From an uncultured Pelagibacteraceae bacterium (GTDB taxonomy: Bacteria; Pseudomonadota; Alphaproteobacteria; Pelagibacterales; Pelagibacteraceae): a stretch of 64,000 nucleotides of DNA. This document shows positions 58,174-64,000 of this stretch, piece by piece. The stretch covers positions 1 to 64,000 of the forward strand of contig CACFVG010000002.1 of the NCBI GenBank assembly GCA_902569725.1, written 5' to 3'. The notes under the pieces were generated by a model. The model saw only the letters and a list, made by a program, of their open reading frames with translations, was not told where the DNA came from and made no database searches. The position numbers and the translations under genes are program-made. Numbering within the stretch: position 1 is the stretch's first letter; each line of letters begins with the position of its first letter.

Positions 58174-58405
58174 TTTTTTTTATTATTTTATTTATTTTAT
58201 TTTTTGCTTCAGATGAAATATTTTTTGAATTAGCTTGAAATTTTTTTTCTATAATATTGTTTAATTTGATAAGTTTTTGATAATCTTCAATTGAATTTTC
58301 TAAGTTTTTTTCTTTTTCCAAATTTTCAATGATTTGGTTAACTTCCTTCGTTAATTCATCTAATGTTTTGAGGTTATTATTATTTGGAAAATTTTTTTCT
58401 TTCAT
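58166..58405 (-). CDS. xseB: Exodeoxyribonuclease VII small subunit
   Basis: A 79-residue helical protein. The family pattern is weak but readable: LDELTKEVNQIIENLEKE, then the LENSIEDYQKLIKL block. Position upstream of ispA-dxs is the usual one and carries much of the assignment. It pairs with XseA, which is outside the window. Confidence 0.88.
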   Translation of the reverse strand: MKEKNFPNNNNLKTLDELTKEVNQIIENLEKEKNLENSIEDYQKLIKLNNIIEKKFQANSKNISSEAKNKINKIIKKND

Positions 58406-58425
58406 ATATTAGTTGGTGATAATAC

Positions 58426-59355
58426 ATGAATAATAATCTTGCAAATATTAAAAAAAGCATCTTTTTTTTAAATAAAAATGATTGTATAGCAATACCAACG
58501 GAAACAGTTTATGGTCTTGCTGCAAATGCATATTCAAGTAAAGCAGCTAAAAAAATATATGCTTTAAAAAAAAGACCAAAAAACAATCCTTCAATTGTTC
58601 ATTATTCAGGTTTAAATCAATTAAAAAAAGATTGTGAATTAAATAAAGATTTTTTTATATTATATAAAAAATTTTGTCCTGGACCAATTACATTTGTTTT
58701 AAAACTTAAGAAAGGAAGTCGTATTTCAAAAATAGTTACCAATAACAAAAAAACTGTGGCAGTAAGATTTCCAAAAAATAAATTAACTCAAAAACTTCTT
58801 AAATTTTTAAATTATCCACTTGCTGCTCCTAGTGCAAACATCTCAACAAATATTAGCCCTGTTTCAGCGGAAGATGTTAAAGAAGAATTTGGGAAAAAGA
58901 TTAAATTTATATTAAATGATGGAGTCTCAAAAATTGGATTGGAATCAACTATAATTAGTTTAGTAAAAAAACCAGAAATATTAAGGTATGGTGGAATTGA
59001 AATAGAAAAAATTAATAAAACTTTAAAAAAAAAAATTAAATTTAAGTCTAAAAAAAATAAAATATTAGTCCCTGGACAAGGAAGAGTTCATTACTCTCCT
59101 CATATACCCATTAGATTGAATGCAAAGAATCCTTTTGAAGGTGAAGCTTATTTATTAATAAAAAAAAGAAAATTGAAAAATAAAAACTATTTTTATCTTA
59201 CAAAAAATAAAAATCTTAAAGAAGCTGGAAAAAAATTATATAAAATGCTTCGACTTATAAAAAAATTGAAATATAAAAAAATATCTGTAGAAAAAATACC
59301 AAAAAAAGGCCTTGGTATTACTATCAATGATAGATTAAATAGAGCTGCTAAATAA
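58426..59355 (+). CDS. tsaC: L-threonylcarbamoyladenylate synthase, Sua5 type
   Basis: A 309-residue protein making threonylcarbamoyl-AMP for t6A37 of ANN-reading tRNAs. The YrdC domain (about 1-195) shows IAIPTETVYGLAANA, KRPKNNPSIVH and the LAAPSANISTNISPVSA block. The extra C-terminal Sua5 domain (from about 220, joined by GQGRVHYSPHIP) makes it the longer Sua5 form. Divergent from xseB across 20 bases. Confidence 0.94.
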   Translation: MNNNLANIKKSIFFLNKNDCIAIPTETVYGLAANAYSSKAAKKIYALKKRPKNNPSIVHYSGLNQLKKDCELNKDFFILYKKFCPGPITFVLKLKKGSRISKIVTNNKKTVAVRFPKNKLTQKLLKFLNYPLAAPSANISTNISPVSAEDVKEEFGKKIKFILNDGVSKIGLESTIISLVKKPEILRYGGIEIEKINKTLKKKIKFKSKKNKILVPGQGRVHYSPHIPIRLNAKNPFEGEAYLLIKKRKLKNKNYFYLTKNKNLKEAGKKLYKMLRLIKKLKYKKISVEKIPKKGLGITINDRLNRAAK

Positions 59356-59356
59356 T

Positions 59357-60094
59357 ATGAAAAATTCAATTATAGTTAATAATTTATCAAAAAGATATTC
59401 AAATAAATTAGCTGTAAAAAATATTAATTTTAAAATTAATGAGAATGAAATTATAGGTTTACTTGGGCCAAATGGTTGTGGAAAAACCACAACTATTGCT
59501 ATGATATTGGGTTTATTAAAACCAACAAGTGGAGAAATTTTAATTAATGGACTTAATATAGAAAAAAACAGAATAAAACTTCTTCACAAAATAAATTTTA
59601 TTTCTCCATATATTGAATTACCAAAAAAATTAACTGTAAAACAAAATCTTACAGTCTATGGAAAACTATATAATGTAAAAGATTTAAATTATAAAATTGA
59701 AAATCTTGCAAAAAAATTAAGATTAGAAGATTTTTTAAATCGTGTAACAGGAGAACTTTCCTCTGGCCAAAAAAATCGGGTTAGCTTAGCTAAAGCATTA
59801 ATTAATGACCCAAGTGTTTTATTATTAGATGAGCCAACTGCTTCTTTAGACCCTGAAACAGGAGATTATGTTAGGTCGTTTTTAGAAAATTACAAAAAAG
59901 AAAAAAAAATATCTGTTCTTTTAGCGTCTCATAATATGGGAGAAGTTGAAAGATTGTGCGACTCTGTTTTGATGATGAAAGATGGAATAATTATTGATCA
60001 AGGTACTCCAAAAAATTTAATTAGTAAGCACGGTAGAAATAATTTAGAAGATGTATTCTTAAAACTTGCAAGGAATTCAAATGAAATTTGGTAG
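59357..60094 (+). CDS. ABC-2 type transporter ATP-binding protein
   Basis: A 245-residue exporter ATPase. Walker A is GPNGCGKTTTIA near 34, signature LSSGQKNRVSLAKAL near 135, Walker B VLLLDEPTASLDPETG near 155, and H-loop LASHNMGEVERLCD. It follows tsaC by one base and overlaps the permease gene by 14 bases. Homologous to NodI/YadG-type ATPases; the cargo is unknown. Confidence 0.92.
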   Translation: MKNSIIVNNLSKRYSNKLAVKNINFKINENEIIGLLGPNGCGKTTTIAMILGLLKPTSGEILINGLNIEKNRIKLLHKINFISPYIELPKKLTVKQNLTVYGKLYNVKDLNYKIENLAKKLRLEDFLNRVTGELSSGQKNRVSLAKALINDPSVLLLDEPTASLDPETGDYVRSFLENYKKEKKISVLLASHNMGEVERLCDSVLMMKDGIIIDQGTPKNLISKHGRNNLEDVFLKLARNSNEIW

Positions 60095-60872
60095 AATGTA
60101 TGGTCTTTTTTTAAGGCATTTTTATTTGATAACCAGGTCGCTCCCAAGAGTTTTAGATTTAATTTACTGGCCATCTATTCAAATTACTTTATGGGGTTTT
60201 ATTTCAAATTTTTTTGCAAACCACAGTACTTATTACAATGGAGCTGTTGGAGTTATATTAAGTTGCGCTATACTTTATGATTTTTTATTTAGAACAAGTA
60301 TAGGTTTTAATATGCTTTTTTTAGAAGAAATTTGGAGTAGAAACTTTACAAATTTATTTATTGCCCCAATAAAAATGAGTGAGATAATTACTTCTCTTAT
60401 TGTTACTGCTTTAATTAGAGCTTTAATTGGACTCGTTCCAGCAATATTACTTACATCTCCTTTATTCGGAATTTCTATACTTGATTTAGGATTTCCACTT
60501 TTTCTTCTTTTTTTAAGTTTATATATTTTTGGAATTACTTTGGGATTAATGGTTTCTGCAGGATTGCTAAGATATGGTCCATCTTTTGAAAATATAGCCT
60601 GGTCTACAATGTTTTTATTGGCTCCCTTTGGTTGTATTTATTACCCAGTAGAAACTTTACCCGGTATTTTTCAAAATATTGCCTATGCTCTTCCTCTAGT
60701 TTACATTTTTGAAGAAGCAAGAAATATATTAATAAATCAAACTTTTAATTCTGCAGAAATTATTAAAGCGTTCAGTTTAAATGGAGTTTATTTATTTATA
60801 GCTATTTCTTTATTTTACTACTCATTTGCTCAAGCAAGAAAAAGAGGGACTTTGGTAAATATGGGCGAATAA
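60081..60872 (+). CDS. ABC-2 type transporter permease
   Basis: A 263-residue inner-membrane protein with about six helices of the NodJ/YadH-type ABC-2 family. I moved the start from TTG (60066) to the ATG at 60081, which has AAGGA about 7 bases upstream. Family segments include FLFRTSIGFNMLFLEEIWSRN and the C-terminal YYPVETLPG(I)FQNIAYALPL. Partner of the preceding ATPase; likely exports a lipid, polysaccharide or drug-like compound. Confidence 0.9.
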   Translation: MKFGRMYGLFLRHFYLITRSLPRVLDLIYWPSIQITLWGFISNFFANHSTYYNGAVGVILSCAILYDFLFRTSIGFNMLFLEEIWSRNFTNLFIAPIKMSEIITSLIVTALIRALIGLVPAILLTSPLFGISILDLGFPLFLLFLSLYIFGITLGLMVSAGLLRYGPSFENIAWSTMFLLAPFGCIYYPVETLPGIFQNIAYALPLVYIFEEARNILINQTFNSAEIIKAFSLNGVYLFIAISLFYYSFAQARKRGTLVNMGE

Positions 60873-60903
60873 TGCTACAAAAAAACTTTGATTTAAATTA
60901 AGA

Positions 60904-62187
60904 TTATTTATCAATTATTATTTTTTTAATTTCATCAGAAACTATTTTATAACCTTTTTCATTAAAATGCCCAAAATGATATTTACCTTCAAAAGGAAAG
61001 AAAGTTTCAAAATTGCTATTATTTTTCATAATTTCATAAATATTAATTTTTTTAATATTTTTTGAATCTATATATTCAAGAATTTTTTTATCAGCATTTA
61101 TATAATCTTTTAGACGCAAGTAATCTAGTTCGGAAAAGAATACAAAGATAATTTCTGAATCTATTTCATTAGAAAGTTCAATAGTATTATCAAAAATAAT
61201 TTTAAATTTTTCAAATTCATTATCATAATTATAATCATTCTCCTTTTCAAATAATTTAATAATCAAATGTCTAGTTTTATAAAGTTTTATAGTGTGAGAA
61301 AATTTTAAATCAGTATCAAATTTTACTTTTTCACTTAAAACATTAATCAAAAAATTATTTACTTTATTTGAAAACTTTTTTAAATTTTGCTTGTAGTCTT
61401 TGTTTAAATATCCAATTAATATGTCATTTTCCATTTCATGTCTTAAATCAGCAAGAGCACTGTATGATTGGTACATCCAAACAATATATTTTGGCCTTAG
61501 ATCGACACCATATTCTTTTAGAGCGCCATACATTTTTAGTGGTCCGCTTCCTTGATATCCTAAGTTTATAAGGTTAAAATTTTTTACTTTATTTAAATTT
61601 TCAGATATCGTATTCTCTACGCAAGCTCCCTGAGCAAATGAGTCTCCTAGTAGAACTGCATCGATTTTTTTATCCCAAAGATTGTCATTATTTCTAAAAC
61701 CATATCTGTCACTATTATAAAAAACATATTGGCCTTCTTGGTTGCAAAAAAGTGTGTATTCATTTGAAATTCCACCTAGAGGAAAAAAATCAAAATTTTT
61801 GTCATCTATATCTTCGTGTCCTATCGGGACAGTAGGTACAACTTTTCTATTTTTGGATACATCATTATAAACAGCTTTTTTGGTTCTTATATCAAAGTCT
61901 TTAAAAACTAATTTTAATTGAGGATAATTTTGTAAAATTTCAAACCCATACACAGGAATTAAAATTGCAAAGAGATAGATTATCGATAAAATTCTAATTC
62001 TATTATTTTTTGTAAAAAAAATATAAACCCAAAAAAATATCAGTAAAAGATCTATTATTAAGTAAACTGTATATATTGAAAAAAAACTATCAGAAATTAT
62101 TACAGATCTAAATATTAAGTAGAAGAAAATAATTAAAAAAAATACACTTAATAAAAATGAGATAATTTTGGAAAGATTAAATTTCAT
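60904..62187 (-). CDS. Membrane-anchored SGNH/GDSL hydrolase-like protein, paralogue 2
   Basis: A 427-residue protein with N-terminal membrane helices (about 8-110) and an SGNH domain: nucleophile block VLLGDSFAQGACVE (about 183), Gly in NLGYQGSGPLKMYGALKEYG, and the His block HFGHFNEKGYKI near the C-terminus. Shared phrases with the 42670 protein (ALKEYG/ALKEYA, GPLKMYGA/GPMLELAA, RPKYIVWMY/KPKIVLWIY) show common descent. Probably modifies an envelope glycan; its place next to an ABC-2 exporter is suggestive only. Confidence 0.75.
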   Translation of the reverse strand: MKFNLSKIISFLLSVFFLIIFFYLIFRSVIISDSFFSIYTVYLIIDLLLIFFWVYIFFTKNNRIRILSIIYLFAILIPVYGFEILQNYPQLKLVFKDFDIRTKKAVYNDVSKNRKVVPTVPIGHEDIDDKNFDFFPLGGISNEYTLFCNQEGQYVFYNSDRYGFRNNDNLWDKKIDAVLLGDSFAQGACVENTISENLNKVKNFNLINLGYQGSGPLKMYGALKEYGVDLRPKYIVWMYQSYSALADLRHEMENDILIGYLNKDYKQNLKKFSNKVNNFLINVLSEKVKFDTDLKFSHTIKLYKTRHLIIKLFEKENDYNYDNEFEKFKIIFDNTIELSNEIDSEIIFVFFSELDYLRLKDYINADKKILEYIDSKNIKKINIYEIMKNNSNFETFFPFEGKYHFGHFNEKGYKIVSDEIKKIIIDK

Positions 62188-62298
62188 AATTAATTTCTAT
62201 TTATTATAGCTTTTATTGAAACCAATTTTGCTGTTTTACCAAAATAAAGTTCATTATCAACCATTAAAGATGTTACTATTATATAATTTGAGAATTAA

Positions 62299-62312
62299 TT
62301 GATTTAAATCAA
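62299..62312 (+). promoter_or_regulatory. FNR/CRP-type palindrome upstream of the PhyH-like gene
   Basis: TTGATTTAAATCAA matches the FNR consensus TTGAT-N4-ATCAA at all ten defined positions. It lies 46 bases before the dioxygenase start and within the divergent region shared with the SGNH gene. No regulator gene is seen in the window, and the genome is AT-rich, so binding is unproven. Confidence 0.4.
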
Positions 62313-62358
62313 TAAATTCTTTAATATTTAGATCGATTATGAAATTTTAAAAATTAAT

Positions 62359-63249
62359 ATGAAACTATACAAATTAATAAATTTTATTGAAAAATATTTT
62401 GGGTATGTTTTTTTTAAAAATTATAATATTTTTAGTTACAATTTATTTGATTTTTTTTTAAAAAAAAAACTAAGTAAAAAAGCAAAAAAAAACTTTTTAA
62501 ATAGCTTTTTGGAAAAAGGTTATACAAAAATCGATTTAAATGCCTCAGAATTTGCAAAAAAACTTAACATTTCAATAGGTAATCAGGAAATACAGCCAAA
62601 TGAAAAAATGTCTTATTATTATGATATTAGTGAAGAGACAAAAAGTCTGATCAGAGATTTTATTAAAAATAATGTTAATAACTACCTTGGCGAAGTTAAA
62701 GATTATTTTAACAATAACGTTTTTGTGACCAATGTTATATTAAAAAGAAATTTTTATTCTGAGGAAGCTGAAAAAACTGAACTATATAATAATTTTTATC
62801 ATAATGATGCTTATGTTTTTACACACTTTAAACTATTTGTAAATTTAATGGATATGAGTGAGGACACTGGGCCAACCCATGTTTATTCAATTGCAGAAAC
62901 AAAAGAAATTATAAAAAAATCTAATAGTTATAAAAGGAATAATTTATTAGATGATTCAAGTATTAATGGTATTAAGCCCTATAAACATATGGGTAAAAAG
63001 GGAGAATGTTTTTTTTGCTTTACAAGCCAATGTCTTCACAAAGCAGGTATTCCACACAAAGAGAATATTAGAGATTATCTAGTTATTACTTTTTGTTCAT
63101 ATCCAAATAAGTCTAATGATTTATTTCATTATGAAAACGAATATTCTGATCAAATTTGGAATGGTAATAGCCAATTGTCAACCAAGTTAGCAAAACCCTA
63201 TGGATATAAAAAACTACTTACTTTATATAAAAGTTTTGCAAATCATTAA
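62359..63249 (+). CDS. Phytanoyl-CoA dioxygenase (PhyH)-like Fe(II)/2OG oxygenase
   Basis: A 296-residue protein; the PhyH-type core lies in residues 120-250. Iron ligands would be His148 and Asp150 (FYHNDAYVF) and His227 (QCLHKAGIP), with Arg238 (ENIRDYLVITF) for 2-oxoglutarate. DMSEDTGPTHVY is the typical segment between them. The lysine-rich N-terminal 60 residues have no clear match. Substrate unknown; PhyH-like enzymes hydroxylate many small molecules and lipids. Monocistronic, with a tRNA gene downstream on the other strand. Confidence 0.75.
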   Translation: MKLYKLINFIEKYFGYVFFKNYNIFSYNLFDFFLKKKLSKKAKKNFLNSFLEKGYTKIDLNASEFAKKLNISIGNQEIQPNEKMSYYYDISEETKSLIRDFIKNNVNNYLGEVKDYFNNNVFVTNVILKRNFYSEEAEKTELYNNFYHNDAYVFTHFKLFVNLMDMSEDTGPTHVYSIAETKEIIKKSNSYKRNNLLDDSSINGIKPYKHMGKKGECFFCFTSQCLHKAGIPHKENIRDYLVITFCSYPNKSNDLFHYENEYSDQIWNGNSQLSTKLAKPYGYKKLLTLYKSFANH

Positions 63250-63278
63250 ATAAATAATTAATAAATGTATAAAAAAAA

Positions 63279-63355
63279 TGGTGCGCCTGCTAGGAGTCGA
63301 ACCCAGAACCTCCTGATCCGAAGTCAGGCGCTCTATCCAATTGAGCTACAAGCGC
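63279..63355 (-). tRNA. tRNA-Arg (anticodon UCG)
   Basis: A complete cloverleaf with CCA encoded: acceptor GCGCTTG/CAGGCGC with G-U and discriminator A; anticodon stem CCTGA/TCAGG with loop CTTCGGA (anticodon TCG); T-loop TTCGACT. It reads CGN arginine codons, chiefly CGA. A T run follows directly and may end transcription. Confidence 0.97.
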
Positions 63356-63379
63356 ATATAATGATTAATAATATAAATT

Positions 63380-64000
63380 ATGAAAAATATCATTAAATTA
63401 ATTGTAAATGAAAATGAAATTGATCAAAGAGTAGATGTATTTATCAATAAACAAGAAAATTCTTTGAGCAGGACTAGAATTAAAAATTTAATATTAAAAG
63501 AAAAATTAAAAATAAATAACTCAATCATTATAAATCCATCAAAAAAACTAAATATTAGAGATAAAATTCAGCTTGAAATACCTGAGCCAGAAAAAGCTTC
63601 ATTAAAACCTTACAATTATAAACTAAACATAGTATACGAAGATGATGATTTATTAGTAATCGATAAATCTGCAGGCATATCTATGCATCCTGGGGCTGGA
63701 AATTACAATAAAACGATTGCCAATGCTTTGATGAACTATTGTGGAAAAAGTTTATCAAATATAGGTGATGAATTAAGGCCTGGAATAGTTCATAGAATAG
63801 ATAAAGATACTTCGGGATTAATAGTAGTTGCGAAAAATAATATTTCTCATGAACATTTATCTAATCAATTTAATAAACATACAATTAAAAGAATTTATCA
63901 AGCTTTAATCTGGGGTAAGCTTCGGCCTCAAAATGGAATTATTGAAACTTTAATTACAAGAAGCTCCAAGAATAGACAGTTGATGGAAGTTAGTTTTAAT
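63380..64000 (+). CDS. rluD: RluD-family 23S rRNA pseudouridine synthase (3' end outside window)
   Basis: The frame opens at ATG 63380 and stays open for 207 codons to the window end, so it is absent from the ORF track. An S4-like RNA-binding domain (about 10-75; SRTRIKNLILKEKLKIN) precedes the catalytic domain. That domain has VYEDDDLLVIDKSAGISMHP and the signature HRIDKDTSGLIVVAKN, which contains the catalytic Asp (about 137). RluD modifies helix 69 of 23S rRNA; RluC or another paralogue cannot be fully excluded from the part seen. Confidence 0.92.
   Translation, partial: MKNIIKLIVNENEIDQRVDVFINKQENSLSRTRIKNLILKEKLKINNSIIINPSKKLNIRDKIQLEIPEPEKASLKPYNYKLNIVYEDDDLLVIDKSAGISMHPGAGNYNKTIANALMNYCGKSLSNIGDELRPGIVHRIDKDTSGLIVVAKNNISHEHLSNQFNKHTIKRIYQALIWGKLRPQNGIIETLITRSSKNRQLMEVSFN

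Overview
The window is a compact, strongly AT-rich bacterial chromosome segment. Genes are packed with overlapping or abutting stops and starts, Shine-Dalgarno sequences are rare, and many short lysine-, asparagine- and isoleucine-rich proteins occur. The gene families (two HAAT-type amino-acid ABC cassettes, HflKC-DUF2065-DegP, ThyX, DUF2805/TIGR03643, SGNH proteins) and above all a circularly permuted two-piece tmRNA point to an alphaproteobacterium. Genome style suggests the SAR11 / Candidatus Pelagibacter lineage. The lineage call is inference; the permuted tmRNA is read directly from the sequence.

Layout. 1-5.6 kb (+): a catabolic-looking run of a truncated ThDP enzyme, an AA_synth family protein, an alpha/beta hydrolase, an aldehyde dehydrogenase, an EamA exporter and an ABC solute-binding protein ending at a strong terminator. 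5.6-10.3 kb (-): a ProC-like reductase followed by livG-livF-livH-livM and a tiny membrane peptide ORF. 10.4-11.1 kb (-): a small outer-membrane beta-barrel protein with its own terminator; the 242 bases upstream hold its promoter region and nothing else I recognise. 11.3-17.0 kb (-): a second HAAT cassette (binding protein, terminator hairpin, livH-livM-livG-livF) whose last gene is a close homologue of glutarate 2-hydroxylase GlaH/CsiD. 17.1-22.9 kb: LysE exporter, DUF2805 protein, glutaredoxin, MsrB, 2-hydroxyacid dehydrogenase, a PQQ-type beta-propeller protein, EamA transporter and a DadA-like oxidase.

23-28.5 kb (-) is the rod-shape set mreB-mreC-mreD-mrdA-rodA, reading on directly from the branched-chain amino-acid genes ilvI-ilvH-ilvC-leuA (28.5-33.5 kb). 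Upstream on the same strand lie miaA, degP, a DUF2065 gene, hflC and hflK. Then come mrp (+), thyX (-) and a second beta-propeller protein (-).

41.0-44.2 kb is the one loose, accessory-looking stretch: the permuted tmRNA, then a row of small unknown genes on the minus strand (127, 57, 40 and 86 aa, the last a three-copy 27-residue Cys/Pro/Gly repeat protein) and a membrane SGNH protein. 44.2-60.9 kb is core metabolism: nadA-nadC, ppdK-glyS-glyQ-sppA, ispB, pdxH, aroC, dxs-ispA-xseB, a Sua5-type tsaC and an ABC-2 exporter. The last 3 kb hold a second SGNH protein, a PhyH-like dioxygenase behind a perfect FNR-type palindrome, tRNA-Arg(UCG) and the 5' part of an RluD-type pseudouridine synthase.

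No gap above about 300 bases lacks a gene; the largest is 11063-11304. I saw no CRISPR array, insertion sequence, integrase or rRNA. The most noteworthy items are the tmRNA with its non-canonical T-loop, the GlaH-HAAT linkage, the small-gene island beside the tmRNA, the Cys-repeat protein, the 22-aa ORF fused stop-to-start to livM, and the inverted repeat at the LysE start.
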